A stretch of DNA of 64,000 bases from NCBI RefSeq assembly GCF_009866765.1, contig NZ_CP019431.1, forward strand, positions 3,534,001 to 3,598,000, written 5' to 3'. Position 1 is the first letter of the stretch; every line of letters begins with the position of its first letter. The DNA is from Pseudomonas sp. S35. GTDB taxonomy: Bacteria > Pseudomonadota > Gammaproteobacteria > Pseudomonadales > Pseudomonadaceae. The position numbers and the translations under genes are program-made. Below, in pieces: positions 17,048 to 27,525 of the stretch. A model generated the notes under the pieces. That model did not search any database. It was not told the DNA's origin and worked only from the letters and a program-made list of their open reading frames with translations.

Positions 17048-19657
17048 GTGCTTGAAGCCTACCGCAAACATATCGAAGAGCGTGCAGCCCTGGGTATTGT
17101 TCCCCAGCCGCTTAACGCCGAACAAACCGCAGGCCTGGTCGAGCTGCTGAAAAATCCTCCGGCTGGCGAAGAAGAATTCCTCGTTGACCTGATCACCAAT
17201 CGCATTCCACCAGGTGTTGACGAGGCTGCCTACGTCAAGGCCGGTTTCCTGTCTGCCCTGGCCAAGGGCGAAGCCACTTCCCCCTTGATCGACAAGAAAC
17301 GCGCTGTTGAACTGCTTGGCACCATGCAAGGCGGCTACAACATCGTGACGTTGGTCGAGCTGCTGGACGATGCCGAACTGGCACCTGTCGCCGCCGCCCA
17401 ACTCAAGCACACCCTGCTGATGTTCGATGCGTTCCACGACGTAGCCGAAAAAGCCAAGAACGGCAACGAGCACGCTAAAGGCGTGATCCAGTCCTGGGCT
17501 GACGGCGAATGGTTCCGCAACCGTCCGACCCTGGCCGACAAGATCAGCCTGCGCGTGTTCAAGGTTACCGGCGAAACCAACACCGACGACCTGTCCCCTG
17601 CCCCGGACGCCTGGTCCCGCCCTGATATCCCGCTGCACGCCCTGGCCATGCTGAAAATGGCTCGCGAAGGCATCGTGCCGGACGAGCAAGGCAAGACCGG
17701 CCCGATGAAGCAGATCGAAGAGATGCGCGGCCAAGGCTTCCCGATCGCCTACGTCGGTGACGTGGTCGGTACCGGTTCGTCCCGTAAGTCGGCGACCAAC
17801 TCGGTATTGTGGTTCTTCGGCGACGACGTTCCCTACGTGCCGAACAAGCGCGCTGGCGGTTTCTGCTTCGGCAGCAAGATCGCTCCAATCTTCTACAACA
17901 CCATGGAAGATGCGGGCGCCCTGCCAATCGAATTCGACGTTACCAACATGAACATGGGCGACGTGATCGACCTGTACCCGCATGCTGGCAAAGTCTGCAA
18001 ACACGGCACCGATGAAGTCCTGACCACCTTCGAAATGAAGACCCCGGTCCTGTTGGACGAAGTCCGTGCCGGCGGCCGTATCCCGCTGATCATCGGCCGT
18101 GGCCTGACCGACAAGGCACGTGCCGAACTGGGCCTGGGCCCTACCGACCTGTTCAAGCTGCCTGAAGCCCCTGTCGACACCGGCAAAGGTTTCACCCTGG
18201 CACAGAAAATGGTTGGCAAGGCCTGCGGCCTGCCGGAAGGCAAAGGTGTTCGTCCAGGTACGTACTGCGAACCGAAGATGACCACCGTGGGTTCCCAGGA
18301 CACCACCGGTCCTATGACCCGTGACGAACTGAAAGACCTGGCGTGCCTGGGCTTCTCGACCGATCTGGTGATGCAGTCCTTCTGCCACACCGCGGCTTAT
18401 CCAAAGCCGATCGACGTGACCACCCACCACACCCTGCCTGACTTCATCATGACCCGTGGCGGTGTATCGCTGCGTCCAGGCGACGGCATCATCCACAGCT
18501 GGTTGAACCGCATGCTGCTGCCGGACACCGTCGGCACCGGCGGCGACTCCCACACCCGTTTCCCGATGGGCATCTCGTTCCCGGCCGGTTCCGGCCTGGT
18601 CGCGTTCGCCGCAGCCACTGGCGTAATGCCACTGGACATGCCGGAATCGATCCTGGTGCGCTTCAAGGGCAAAATGAAACCTGGCATCACCCTGCGTGAC
18701 CTGGTTCATGCCATTCCTTACTACGCGATCCAGTCCGGCTTGCTGACCGTCGAGAAGAAAGGCAAGAAAAACGCCTTCTCCGGCCGCATCCTGGAAATCG
18801 AAGGCCTGAACGACCTGACGCTGGAACAGGCTTTCGAGCTGTCCGACGCCTCGGCCGAACGTTCGGCTGCCGGTTGCACCATCAAGCTGTCGAAAGAGTC
18901 CGTCACCGAGTACCTGAACTCCAACATCACCCTGCTGCGCTGGATGATCGGTGAAGGCTACGGTGACCCACGTACTCTGGAACGTCGCGCCCAAGCGATG
19001 GAAGCCTGGGTTGCCAACCCTGAGCTGATGGAAGCCGATGCCGACGCGGAATACGCCGAAATCATCGAGATCGACCTGTCGGAAATCAACGAGCCGATCC
19101 TCTGCGCACCAAACGACCCGGACGACGCCCGTCTGCTGTCCAGCGTTGCCGGCGAGAAGATCGACGAAGTGTTCATCGGTTCGTGCATGACCAACATCGG
19201 TCACTTCCGCGCTGCCGGCAAGTTGCTGGAACAGGTCAAGGGTCAGCTGCCAACCCGTCTGTGGCTGTCGCCGCCGACCAAGATGGACGCTCACCAACTG
19301 ACCGAAGAAGGCTACTACGGCATCTACGGCAAGGCCGGTGCGCGCATGGAAATGCCGGGCTGCTCGCTGTGCATGGGTAACCAGGCACGTGTAGAGCCGA
19401 ATTCGACCGTTGTGTCGACCTCGACCCGTAACTTCCCGAACCGTCTGGGTGATGGCGCCAACGTCTACCTGGCCTCGGCTGAGCTGGCGGCAGTCGCCTC
19501 TACGCTGGGTCGCCTGCCGACCGTCGAAGAGTACATGGGCTACGCGGCCAAGCTGGACACCATGGCCAGCGACGTTTACCGCTACCTGAACTTCGACCAG
19601 ATCGCTGAGTTCCGCAAGATCGCAGCAAGCGCCAACATCCCGGTGATTCAAGCCTAA
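17048..19657 (+). CDS. acnB: Bifunctional aconitate hydratase 2 / 2-methylisocitrate dehydratase
   Basis: An 869-residue aconitase B, the main TCA-cycle enzyme converting citrate to isocitrate; it also dehydrates 2-methylisocitrate. The [4Fe-4S] ligands are Cys713 (FIGSCMTN) and Cys772/Cys775 (GCSLCMGN). The AcnB domain order is intact: N-terminal helical domain, swivel domain ([33 protein letters not shown]), then the catalytic domains ([26 protein letters not shown]). I place the start at GTG 17048, giving VLEAYRKH, which aligns with the family N-terminus and has GAGGG eight bases upstream; the ATG at 17033 would put that GAGGG inside the coding sequence. A long leader (16651-17047) contains a candidate structured RNA, and a strong terminator follows the stop. 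Confidence 0.98.
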   Translation: MLEAYRKHIEERAALGIVPQPLNAEQTAGLVELLKNPPAGEEEFLVDLITNRIPPGVDEAAYVKAGFLSALAKGEATSPLIDKKRAVELLGTMQGGYNIVTLVELLDDAELAPVAAAQLKHTLLMFDAFHDVAEKAKNGNEHAKGVIQSWADGEWFRNRPTLADKISLRVFKVTGETNTDDLSPAPDAWSRPDIPLHALAMLKMAREGIVPDEQGKTGPMKQIEEMRGQGFPIAYVGDVVGTGSSRKSATNSVLWFFGDDVPYVPNKRAGGFCFGSKIAPIFYNTMEDAGALPIEFDVTNMNMGDVIDLYPHAGKVCKHGTDEVLTTFEMKTPVLLDEVRAGGRIPLIIGRGLTDKARAELGLGPTDLFKLPEAPVDTGKGFTLAQKMVGKACGLPEGKGVRPGTYCEPKMTTVGSQDTTGPMTRDELKDLACLGFSTDLVMQSFCHTAAYPKPIDVTTHHTLPDFIMTRGGVSLRPGDGIIHSWLNRMLLPDTVGTGGDSHTRFPMGISFPAGSGLVAFAAATGVMPLDMPESILVRFKGKMKPGITLRDLVHAIPYYAIQSGLLTVEKKGKKNAFSGRILEIEGLNDLTLEQAFELSDASAERSAAGCTIKLSKESVTEYLNSNITLLRWMIGEGYGDPRTLERRAQAMEAWVANPELMEADADAEYAEIIEIDLSEINEPILCAPNDPDDARLLSSVAGEKIDEVFIGSCMTNIGHFRAAGKLLEQVKGQLPTRLWLSPPTKMDAHQLTEEGYYGIYGKAGARMEMPGCSLCMGNQARVEPNSTVVSTSTRNFPNRLGDGANVYLASAELAAVASTLGRLPTVEEYMGYAAKLDTMASDVYRYLNFDQIAEFRKIAASANIPVIQA

Positions 19658-19670
19658 GGTGTTGATGTGA

Positions 19671-19708
19671 AAAAACGCCGCGTATCGCAAGGTACGCGGC
19701 GTTTTTTT
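19671..19708 (+). terminator. Rho-independent terminator of acnB
   Basis: AACGCCGCGTA and TACGCGGCGTT form an 11 bp stem with an 8-base loop, followed by a run of T residues. The upstream A-run makes it potentially bidirectional, serving the convergent SDR gene too. Confidence 0.95.
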
Positions 19709-19743
19709 ATGCCTGCCGCACAGCTTTAGCAGGCGCTATCTCA

Positions 19744-20490
19744 TCAACGGCCGCCACCCAAATCGACAAATGTGCCGGTGGCATACGACGCCTTATCCGA
19801 CAAGAGCCAGACAATCGCTTCCGCCACTTCATCCGGGCGGCCGCCACGGGCCATGGGAATGCCGGACTCCAGCTTGCTGACCCGGTCCGGGTCGCCGCTC
19901 AGGGCATGGAAGTCGGTGAAGATATAACCGGGGCGCACGGCGTTCACGCGGATACCCTCACCCGCCACTTCTTTTGATAAGCCGAGGGTGAATGTGTCGA
20001 GCGCGCCCTTGGAGGCCGCATAGTCCACGTATTCACCCGGCGAGCCCAGGCGCGCGGCTACCGACGATACGTTGACGATGCTGCCGCCCTGCCCGCCATG
20101 CTTGGGCGACATGCGCAGCACCGCGTGCTTGGCGCACAGGATCGGTCCCAGCACGTTGGTTTTGAGGATGTTCAAGATGCGCAATTCAGACATCTCGTCG
20201 ACCCGCGACTTGTGCTCCACGGTGCCGGCGTTGTTGACCAGCGCGGTCACGCGGCCCAATTCAGCGTCGACGCGATTGAACAGTGCAATCACCTCATCTT
20301 CGATGCTGACATCTGCCCGCACGGCAATCGCCTGGGCACCCAGGCCACGGACCTGTTCCAGAACGCTAAGGGCCGCGTGTTCGTCGCTGCGGTAGTTGAT
20401 GCAAATGCGATAGCCTTCACGCGCCGCCAGCAATGCCGTTTCAGCGCCTATGCCGCGACTGCCTCCCGTGATAATGACGACTTTGTCCAT
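19744..20490 (-). CDS. Short-chain dehydrogenase/reductase (SDR)
   Basis: A 248-residue classical SDR. The Rossmann motif is TGGSRGIGAE near residue 8, followed by NNAG in ALVNNAGTVEH, a catalytic serine in IVNVSSVAARLG and the YxxxK motif in YAASKGALD. The C-terminal LSDKASYATGTFVDLGGGR is typical of YgfF- or FabG-like oxidoreductases. It would use NAD(P)H on an unknown carbonyl substrate. The ATG at 20490 has GGAGA upstream and gives the standard MDKVVIITGG start. Transcribed alone. Confidence 0.9.
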   Translation of the reverse strand: MDKVVIITGGSRGIGAETALLAAREGYRICINYRSDEHAALSVLEQVRGLGAQAIAVRADVSIEDEVIALFNRVDAELGRVTALVNNAGTVEHKSRVDEMSELRILNILKTNVLGPILCAKHAVLRMSPKHGGQGGSIVNVSSVAARLGSPGEYVDYAASKGALDTFTLGLSKEVAGEGIRVNAVRPGYIFTDFHALSGDPDRVSKLESGIPMARGGRPDEVAEAIVWLLSDKASYATGTFVDLGGGR

Positions 20491-20543
20491 GCGTGCGGTC
20501 TCCTGTTCCAACCGGGTATTAGGGTTGGATCCAATACTAACCG

Positions 20544-22640
20544 TCACGCACGGTTTTTGTCAGGCGCCAGTGCGTCTTCGGCCCGCTGGATATCTGCCAT
20601 GAATCCCTCGGCCGGCAGTGGATGCCCCAGCAAGTAACCTTGCAGGGAGTTGCAGCCCAGCCGCGTGAGAAAGCTCTGCTGCACATCCGTTTCCACACCT
20701 TCGGCGACAATCCGCAGACCCAGGGCCTGGCCAAGGGCGACGATGGCCGAGACGATGGCCGCGTCGTCGCTGTCGTGCTCCAGGTCGCGCACGAAACCAC
20801 GGTCGATCTTCAGCTCGTTGGCGGGCAGGCGCTTGAGGTACATCAGGCTGGAATAGCCGGTGCCGAAGTCATCGATGGACAGGTCGACGCCCATGTCCGA
20901 GAGCTGCTGCAACACCGTCATGCTCGCATCGGCATCGCTCATGGCGGTGGTCTCGGTGATCTCCAGCGTCAGGCTATTGGCCGGCAACTGATGGCGCTCC
21001 AAGGCGGTGGCCACACTCTTGACCAGCCCCGCATGGCAAAACTGCAACGCCGACAGGTTCACGGCGATGCGCCAGTCTTCGTAGCCTTCGACGTACCACA
21101 CGCTCATCTGGCGACAGGCTTCATTGAGCACCCACTCGCCGATGGGAATGATCAAGCCGGTCTTTTCCGCCAGCTCGATAAAGGTGGCCGGCAACAACAG
21201 GCCCTGCTGCGGATGCTCCCAACGCACCAGCGCTTCGGCGCCCACCGGGATGCCACTGACCGCATCGAACTTGGGCTGGTAGTAGAGGCGAAACTGCTCT
21301 TGCTCAAGGGCATTGCGCAGGTCCTGCAACAACTGCAGTTGCTTGCGCGCATTGGTGTTCATCGACACATCAAAGAAGCTGTAGCCGTTCTTGCCCATGC
21401 CCTTGGCGTGGTACATCGCGGCGTCGGCGTTCATCAGCAGTTCCTGGGGGTTGCCGCCGTTGCCGGGGAACATGGCGATGCCGACACTGGCGGAGATTTT
21501 CAGCTCATGCTCGGCCACCTGGAATGAGCGGTTGATCAGGCCGACCTGGCGCTCAGCCAAACGCAGCGCATCATCTGGCTGGCTCAGTTGCACCAGCAGC
21601 ACAAACTCATCCCCCCCGATGCGCGCCAGGGTGTCGTGGCTGCGCAAGTCTTCGCGCAGGCGCAGGCCGACTTCGCGCAGCAGTTGGTCGCCCATGTGAT
21701 GGCCAAAGGCATCGTTGACCGGTTTGAAGCCATCCAGGTCGATAAACATCAAAGCGAAGCAACCACCCTGCTCTTTGACCGCCTGCATGGCCTGCTGAAT
21801 CCGGTCGGCCAGCAAGGTGCGATTGGGCAGGCCGGTGAGCATGTCATGCAGGGCCAAGTGGGTCAGTTCCTGGTTGGCCTGACTGAGGGAATCGGCGAGC
21901 ACTGCGGTGCGGGCTTGCAGGCGCGCATCGAGCAGCGACGTCAGCAAGGCAATGGCGAGCACCGCCAGGGTGGTGACCAGCACCAGGTTATCCAGACCCT
22001 TGCCGGTCAAACCGTCCAGCGCGGCGGCGCAGTAGCTTTCATCGGCAAAGCGTGCCGCCGCCATGCCGGTGTAATGCATGCCAACAATGGCAAAGCCCAT
22101 CACCACCGCCGCCCCGCCGCGTGCCAGGCGCACATACGGGGCGTTGCGGCGCAGGTTGAAGGCGATCAACAAGGCGGCGCCCGAAGCCACTACGGCGATC
22201 AACAACGACGCGCTAAACAGGGTTGGGTCGTAGTCGATACCGGGGGTCATGCGCATGGCGGCCATGCCGGTGTAGTGCATGCTGGCGATGCCACTGCCCA
22301 TGACCAGTGCGCCAAACGCCAGTTGCCAGGCAGGCAAGCGCGGCTGGCTGACCAGCCACAATGCAAAGCCGCAGGACAGCATGGCGATCAACAGCGACAG
22401 CGCCGTAATACCGATGTCAAAGCCCAGCGCAAACGGCAGGCGCAATGCCAGCATGCCGATAAAATGCATGGACCACACGCCCACCCCCATCGCCAATGCA
22501 CCGCCAACGATCCACAGGTAAACCCCACGCCCCTTGGCGGTCGCGATACGGCCAGCGAGGTCCAGCGCGGTATAGGACGCCAGGATCGCGACGAACAGGG
22601 AGATCACGACAAGGGGGGTTGAATAACTACCGATGAGCAT
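20544..22640 (-). CDS. MHYT-GGDEF-EAL cyclic-di-GMP signalling protein
   Basis: A 698-residue membrane protein. Residues ~1-240 carry an MHYT sensor with repeats GVWSMHFIGM, GIASMHYTGM and AIVGMHYTGM across about seven helices; MHYT is proposed to bind copper and sense O2, CO or NO. A GGDEF domain follows with an intact IGGDEF motif (diguanylate cyclase), then an EAL domain with intact EALVRW and the later DDFGTGYSSL and KIDRGFV loops (c-di-GMP phosphodiesterase). The architecture matches the MHYT-GGDEF-EAL family of P. aeruginosa (MucR/NbdA type). Both catalytic motifs look intact, so net activity cannot be predicted. ATG 22640 has GAGAAG upstream. Confidence 0.93.
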   Translation of the reverse strand: MLIGSYSTPLVVISLFVAILASYTALDLAGRIATAKGRGVYLWIVGGALAMGVGVWSMHFIGMLALRLPFALGFDIGITALSLLIAMLSCGFALWLVSQPRLPAWQLAFGALVMGSGIASMHYTGMAAMRMTPGIDYDPTLFSASLLIAVVASGAALLIAFNLRRNAPYVRLARGGAAVVMGFAIVGMHYTGMAAARFADESYCAAALDGLTGKGLDNLVLVTTLAVLAIALLTSLLDARLQARTAVLADSLSQANQELTHLALHDMLTGLPNRTLLADRIQQAMQAVKEQGGCFALMFIDLDGFKPVNDAFGHHMGDQLLREVGLRLREDLRSHDTLARIGGDEFVLLVQLSQPDDALRLAERQVGLINRSFQVAEHELKISASVGIAMFPGNGGNPQELLMNADAAMYHAKGMGKNGYSFFDVSMNTNARKQLQLLQDLRNALEQEQFRLYYQPKFDAVSGIPVGAEALVRWEHPQQGLLLPATFIELAEKTGLIIPIGEWVLNEACRQMSVWYVEGYEDWRIAVNLSALQFCHAGLVKSVATALERHQLPANSLTLEITETTAMSDADASMTVLQQLSDMGVDLSIDDFGTGYSSLMYLKRLPANELKIDRGFVRDLEHDSDDAAIVSAIVALGQALGLRIVAEGVETDVQQSFLTRLGCNSLQGYLLGHPLPAEGFMADIQRAEDALAPDKNRA

Positions 22641-22756
22641 GGGGCTTCTCAAAACCGACGAGCTTGAAAAGCCCGTGCCAGGGTGGCAAAGCGGGCGATT
22701 GTAGCGAGAATAATTCTTGTACAGGTGATTAATTATCAGAGGGCCATCACCTGCAA

Positions 22757-22768
22757 TTTGACGTCAAA
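22757..22768. promoter_or_regulatory. Palindrome TTTGACGTCAAA upstream of the MHYT gene
   Basis: A perfect 12 bp palindrome lies ~117 bp upstream of the MHYT-GGDEF-EAL start codon, in the intergenic region shared with the 3' end of the efflux operon. It could be a regulator site; no specific factor can be named. Confidence 0.3.
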
Positions 22769-22793
22769 CTACTGGCTCTGAAACAGCTAAAAA

Positions 22794-22811
22794 CACCCCC
22801 CTCCCACATTT
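22794..22811. repeat. Partial REP element
   Basis: AACACCCCCCTCCCACATTT resembles the right-hand half of the local REP consensus without a partner. It lies just downstream of the efflux operon stop codon. Confidence 0.4.
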
Positions 22812-22834
22812 GAACCGGGTTCGACATTAAGAAT

Positions 22835-24421
22835 CTAGTCCTTGGCATCAATCGCGGTCTGGCCATCCCAGCCACCGCCCAGCGCAGCGATCAATTGCAC
22901 ACTGGCCACCAGCCGCGTTTGCAGCAAGGTCAACACGGTGCGCTCGTTACTCAGGGCAGTCGCTTGTACGGTGACCACATCCAGATAGGCAATCAGCCCT
23001 GCCTTGTACTGGTTCTGCGTCAAGCGCAGCGACTCGCGCGCCGCGTCCAGCGCTTCATTGCTGACCACCGCCTCGTCTTCCAGCACTTTGAGCTGGACCA
23101 TGTAGTTTTCCACTTCACGGAAACCATCCAACACGGTCTGGCGGTACTTGGCCACGGTTTCGTCGTAGCTGGCCACGGTGCGGTCGACTTCCGCCGAGCG
23201 CTGGCCGCCGTCGAACAGGGTCATGGCGAGTTTCGGCCCCACCGACCAGAAGCGGTTCGGCAGGCTGATCCAGTCGGCGTAGGTACTACTGGAGTAACCA
23301 CCGGCCAGGCTCAGGCTCAGGTCCGGGTAGTAGGCCGCCTTGGCCACGCCGATATTGGCGTTGGCGGCGATCACCGAGCGTTCGGCCGAGGCGATATCCG
23401 GGCGGCGTTCCAGCAGTTGCGAGGGTAGGCTCACGGGAATCTGCGGCAGTGCCGGGATGTCCTTGCTCACGGCCAGGTTGAAGTTGGCCGGCGCTTCGCC
23501 GATCAACACGGCGATGGCGTTTTCCAGTTGGGCACGTTGCCAGATCAGGTCGATCAGGCTGGCCTGGGTGCTCTTGAGCTGGGTTTGCGCCTGGGCCACC
23601 GCGTCCTTGCCAGAGACGCCGGCGCGGTACTGGTTTTCGGTCATTTGCAGGGAGCGTTGGTAAGTGTCCAGCGTGGCTTGCAACAGACGGGTCTGCTCGT
23701 CCATGACCCGCAGTTGCAGGTAGCTTTGCACCAGCTCCGACTGCTGGCTCAGGCGCATCGCCGCCAAGTCCGCCGAGCTGGCTTCGGCGCTGGCCTCGTT
23801 GGCCTCCAGGCCCCGGCGCAGTTTGCCCCAGATGTCGGCTTCCCAGCTCACCCCGAGCTGCGCATTAAGGGTGTCGCGGATACCACTGCTGGAACTGCTG
23901 AGGCTCGCGCTGCTGCTGCCGGTGCCCTGGCTGGCGCGGGTTTTACCGGCGCTCAGGTCGACCGTTGGGTAAAACGCTCCACGCGAGCTGCGCACCAACG
24001 CCTGGGCTTGGCGAAAACGCGCTTCGGCCTGGGCGACGGTCTGGTTGGCGTTGTTCAGGCGCAACACCAGATCATTGAGCTGGCGATCACCGTACAACTC
24101 CCACCAGGCGCCACGGGCCAGGGCATCACTCGGCGTCGCCTGGCGCCAGCCCTGGGCTTCCTTAAATTGCACCGGTTCGATGACGTCCGGCCGTTTGTAG
24201 TCCGGGCCGACGGCGCAGGCGCTGAGGAACAGACCGCACATCATCATCGCCAGCACCTTCACACCCTTGCCGACGCCCGAGCGGTGGCGAGGGAGCTTGC
24301 TCCCGCTGGGCTGCGCAGCGGCTCCAAAAGAGCCAGGGGCCGCTTCGCGCCCCAGCGGGAGCAAGCGCCCTCGCCACAATCGGCGTGCGCGTGGTGCATG
24401 GGCGTTGGTTGACTCGGTCAT
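22835..24421 (-). CDS. Outer-membrane factor lipoprotein of an RND efflux system
   Basis: A TolC/OprM-type channel of ~528 residues. The mature part starts with the lipobox LSAC and CAVGPDYKRPDV, then two outer-membrane-factor repeats (ARFRQAQALVRSSRGAFYP; IASAERSVIAANANIGVAKA). It completes the MuxABC-type pump encoded upstream. The ATG at 24421 overlaps the muxC stop as ATGA, like the other junctions of this operon. With that start, ~50 residues precede the lipoprotein signal because a 94 bp REP palindrome (24284-24377) sits inside the reading frame. Alternative starts are GTG 24262, giving a compact VKVLAMMMCGLFLSAC signal, or ATG 24247 with AAGGTG upstream. The true start is uncertain. 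Confidence 0.85.
   Translation of the reverse strand: MTESTNAHAPRARRLWRGRLLPLGREAAPGSFGAAAQPSGSKLPRHRSGVGKGVKVLAMMMCGLFLSACAVGPDYKRPDVIEPVQFKEAQGWRQATPSDALARGAWWELYGDRQLNDLVLRLNNANQTVAQAEARFRQAQALVRSSRGAFYPTVDLSAGKTRASQGTGSSSASLSSSSSGIRDTLNAQLGVSWEADIWGKLRRGLEANEASAEASSADLAAMRLSQQSELVQSYLQLRVMDEQTRLLQATLDTYQRSLQMTENQYRAGVSGKDAVAQAQTQLKSTQASLIDLIWQRAQLENAIAVLIGEAPANFNLAVSKDIPALPQIPVSLPSQLLERRPDIASAERSVIAANANIGVAKAAYYPDLSLSLAGGYSSSTYADWISLPNRFWSVGPKLAMTLFDGGQRSAEVDRTVASYDETVAKYRQTVLDGFREVENYMVQLKVLEDEAVVSNEALDAARESLRLTQNQYKAGLIAYLDVVTVQATALSNERTVLTLLQTRLVASVQLIAALGGGWDGQTAIDAKD
24284..24377. repeat. REP palindrome inside the 5' end of the outer-membrane factor gene
   Basis: Arms GTGGCGAGGGAGCTTGCTC and GAGCAAGCGCCCTCGCCAC pair over 27 bp with a single mismatch. 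The core is of the local REP type and the sequence lies in the frame between the ATGA-coupled start and the lipobox. Confidence 0.9.
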
Positions 24422-27400
24422 AGCGCAGTGTCCAGGGCAGCATCGGTACGCACGCCGCGCCATTTGTTGAAGCGATGGCGTGCGCGGTCGAGATAAAGGT
24501 AAACCACCGGGGTGGTGTAAAGGGTCAGGATCTGGCTGAAGACCAGGCCGCCAATGATGGTCAGGCCCAGAGGCTGGCGCATTTCGGCGCCTTCGGCAGT
24601 GCCGAGCAATAACGGCAAGGCGCCAAGAATCGCCGCCAGCGTGGTCATCAGGATCGGCCGCAAGCGCAGCAGGCAGGCGCTGCGAATCGATTCCAACGGG
24701 CTCATGCCGTCATTGCGCTCCAGTTGCAGCGCCAGGTCGATCATCAGGATCGCGTTTTTCTTCACCACCCCGATCAACAGGAACAGGCCCAACAGGGAGA
24801 TCAGGCTGAACTGGCCGCCCAGCAGGTAGATCGACAGCAACGCGCCGACACCGGCCGACGGCAGCGTCGAGAGGATCGTCAGCGGGTGAATGTAGCTTTC
24901 ATACAAAATGCCCAGCACCAGGTACACCGCCACCAGCGCGCCGAGGATCATGAACGGCTGGCCTTTCTGCGTGGCCGCGAAGGCATCGGCGGTGCCGGCC
25001 ATCTTGGCGATCACGTCTTCCGGCAAACCGACCTTGGCAATCGCCCGTTCGATAGCGGCCGTGCCCTGCTCCACCGTCACGCCCTCGGCCATGTCGAAGG
25101 CGATGTTTTCCGAGGCGAACTGGCCTTCGTGGCTGACACGGTCATCGGCCAGGCTGTTCTCGTAATGGGCAATGGTCGACAGCGGCACCCGTGCGCCGTC
25201 GGCGGTAATCACCTGCATCTGGTTGAGGGTAATCGGGTCCTGGGCGTATTTGGGATTGACCTCCATCACCACCTGATACTGGTTGAGGCTGTCGTAGATC
25301 GTCGAAATCTGGCGCTGGCTGTAGGCGTTGTTCAACACCCCGGTGACCATGTCCATGTCGATGCCCAGGCGCTTGGCCTGGTCGCGGTCGACAATCAGCG
25401 TCACCTGGGCCGCGCCCCGGCCTTCGCGGGCGTCGATGGCGGTGAGTTCCGGCAGCTCACGTAATGCGGCGACCACTTTCGGGTACCACAGGCGCAGGGC
25501 GGCCAAGTCGCCGCTTTGCAGGATGTAGGAATACTGCGCACTGGTCTGGTCGCGGCTGCCGCCAAATTGCAGGTCCTGGTCGGCCATCAGGAACAGGCGC
25601 CCGCCCGGCACCAGCGGCACGTCCTTGCGCAGGCGCTCGATCACCGCCTGGGCCGAGATCTTGCGCTCGCTGATGGGTTTGAGGCGCACCAGCATCACCG
25701 CATTGTTGGTGCCGTTGTTGCCGCCGATAAAGCCGGCCACGCTGAGCACAGCCGGGTCCTTGAGCACAGCCTGGCGGAAGATTTCCATCTTCGGCTGCAT
25801 CACGCTGAACGACAGGCCATCGTCGCCGCGCACAAAGCCGATCAACTGGCCCGTGTCCTGCTGGGGCATGAAGGTCTTTGGCACCACCACGTACAGCGCA
25901 ATGTTCACGCCCACGGTGACCAACAGACTGAGCAGGGTCAGGCGTCGGTGACGCAGCACCCAATCCAGGCTGGTGGCGTAGCCGGCGACCATACGGTCGT
26001 TGATTTTCTGGCTCCAGCGCTGCAAGCCGGTCATCTGGCCCTTGACGTGCGGCTTGAGCCAGCGGGCGCAGAGCATGGGGGTCAGCGTCAGCGACACGAT
26101 CAACGAGACAATGATCGCCGCCGACAAGGTGATGGAAAACTCGCGGAACAGGTTGGTAACGATCCCGCCCATAAACAGGATGGAGAGGAACACCGCCACC
26201 AGCGACACGTTCATCGACAGCAAGGTAAAGCCAACTTCCTGGGCGCCCAGGTAAGCCGCCTTCATTGGCGGCACACCCTCGTCGATATGCCGGGAAATGT
26301 TCTCCAGCACCACGATGGCGTCGTCGACCACCAGGCCGGTGGCCAGAATCAACGCCATCAGCGAGAAGTTGTTCAGCGAGAACCCATACAGGTACATCAC
26401 CGCAAAGGTGCCCACCAGCGACACCGGCACCGCCAGGGTCGGGATCAGCGAAGCGCGGAAGTTACCGAGGAACAGGTACACCACCAAAATCACCAGCCCG
26501 ACGGCTATCAGCAGGGTCATCTCGGCTTCGTGCAGGGTGGCGGTGATCACCGGCGAGCGGTCCATGGCCAGGCTCAGTTTGACGCTGGACGGCAACACCG
26601 CCTGCAACGCCGGCAACTGCGCCTTGATCTGCCGGACAGTCTCGATGATGTTGGCGCCGGACTGGCGGTTGATCACCAGCAGCACCGCCGGCTCATTGTT
26701 GAAGAAGCCGCTGTTGTAGCGGTCCTCGACGCCATCGCTGATCTTCGCCACGTCCGACAGGCGCAAGGCCGCGCCATTCTGGTAGCGAATCAGCAGTGGT
26801 TCGTAGTCCTTGGCTTTTTCCAGCTGGTCATTGGCCTGGATCTGCCAGTTGCGCTCACTGTCTTCCAGAGAACCCTTGGGCCGGCGCTGGTTGGCGTTGG
26901 CGATGGTGTTGCGCACATCGTCCAGGGCCACGCCGTACTGGTCAAGGGCCTTGGGTTCCAGCTCGATGCGCACTGCTGGCAGTGAGCTGCCGCCGATCTG
27001 CACTTCGCCCACGCCCGGCACCTGGGACAGGCTTTGCGAGAGGATGGTCGAGGCCAGGTCGTAGAGTTGGCCCTTCTGCAGCACGTCCGAGGTCAGCGAC
27101 AGCACCATGATCGGCGCCTGGGACGGGTTGATCTTCTTGTAGGTGGGCATGCTGCGCATGCCGCTGGGCAGCAGGTTGCGCGAGGCGTTGATGGCGGCCT
27201 GCACTTCCCGCGCCGCGCCGTTGATATCGCGGTCGGAATCAAACGCCAGGATCACCCGGGTCGAGCCCTGGCTCGACGAACTGCTCATGGTGGTGATGCC
27301 GGCAATCGCGCCGAAGGAGCGCTCCAGCGGCGTCGCCACCGTGGAGGCCATCACCTCGGGGCTCGCCCCCGGCAGGCTGGCGGAGACCACGATCACCGGG

Positions 27401-27525
27401 AAATCGATCTGCGGCAACGGCGACACAGGCAGCAGGTTGAAGCTGACGCCGCCCAGTAACATGATCGCCAGGCTTAGCAGCATGGTCGCTACCGGCCGGC
27501 GGATGAAAGGTCCGGACAGGTTCAT
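24418..27525 (-). CDS. muxC: RND efflux permease (MuxC/MdtC-like)
   Basis: A 1035-residue HAE1-type RND proton antiporter with twelve membrane helices and two large periplasmic loops. It starts [20 protein letters not shown] and includes the TM4 acidic motif [17 protein letters not shown]. The later TM10-12 segments ([38 protein letters not shown]) are intact. In the Mux/Mdt systems two different permeases form one heterotrimer, matching the adjacent second permease gene. It would move drugs or aromatic compounds from the periplasm to the exterior using the proton gradient. The start overlaps the muxB stop (ATGA), and its stop overlaps the next gene the same way, so translation is coupled. 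The symbol is assigned by gene order and similarity. Confidence 0.93.
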   Translation of the reverse strand: MNLSGPFIRRPVATMLLSLAIMLLGGVSFNLLPVSPLPQIDFPVIVVSASLPGASPEVMASTVATPLERSFGAIAGITTMSSSSSQGSTRVILAFDSDRDINGAAREVQAAINASRNLLPSGMRSMPTYKKINPSQAPIMVLSLTSDVLQKGQLYDLASTILSQSLSQVPGVGEVQIGGSSLPAVRIELEPKALDQYGVALDDVRNTIANANQRRPKGSLEDSERNWQIQANDQLEKAKDYEPLLIRYQNGAALRLSDVAKISDGVEDRYNSGFFNNEPAVLLVINRQSGANIIETVRQIKAQLPALQAVLPSSVKLSLAMDRSPVITATLHEAEMTLLIAVGLVILVVYLFLGNFRASLIPTLAVPVSLVGTFAVMYLYGFSLNNFSLMALILATGLVVDDAIVVLENISRHIDEGVPPMKAAYLGAQEVGFTLLSMNVSLVAVFLSILFMGGIVTNLFREFSITLSAAIIVSLIVSLTLTPMLCARWLKPHVKGQMTGLQRWSQKINDRMVAGYATSLDWVLRHRRLTLLSLLVTVGVNIALYVVVPKTFMPQQDTGQLIGFVRGDDGLSFSVMQPKMEIFRQAVLKDPAVLSVAGFIGGNNGTNNAVMLVRLKPISERKISAQAVIERLRKDVPLVPGGRLFLMADQDLQFGGSRDQTSAQYSYILQSGDLAALRLWYPKVVAALRELPELTAIDAREGRGAAQVTLIVDRDQAKRLGIDMDMVTGVLNNAYSQRQISTIYDSLNQYQVVMEVNPKYAQDPITLNQMQVITADGARVPLSTIAHYENSLADDRVSHEGQFASENIAFDMAEGVTVEQGTAAIERAIAKVGLPEDVIAKMAGTADAFAATQKGQPFMILGALVAVYLVLGILYESYIHPLTILSTLPSAGVGALLSIYLLGGQFSLISLLGLFLLIGVVKKNAILMIDLALQLERNDGMSPLESIRSACLLRLRPILMTTLAAILGALPLLLGTAEGAEMRQPLGLTIIGGLVFSQILTLYTTPVVYLYLDRARHRFNKWRGVRTDAALDTAL

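Noticed and set aside
17000..19690. 896-codon open frame antisense to acnB
   Set aside because: It is the complement of a highly conserved aconitase with strong codon bias; its translation is low-complexity and matches no family.
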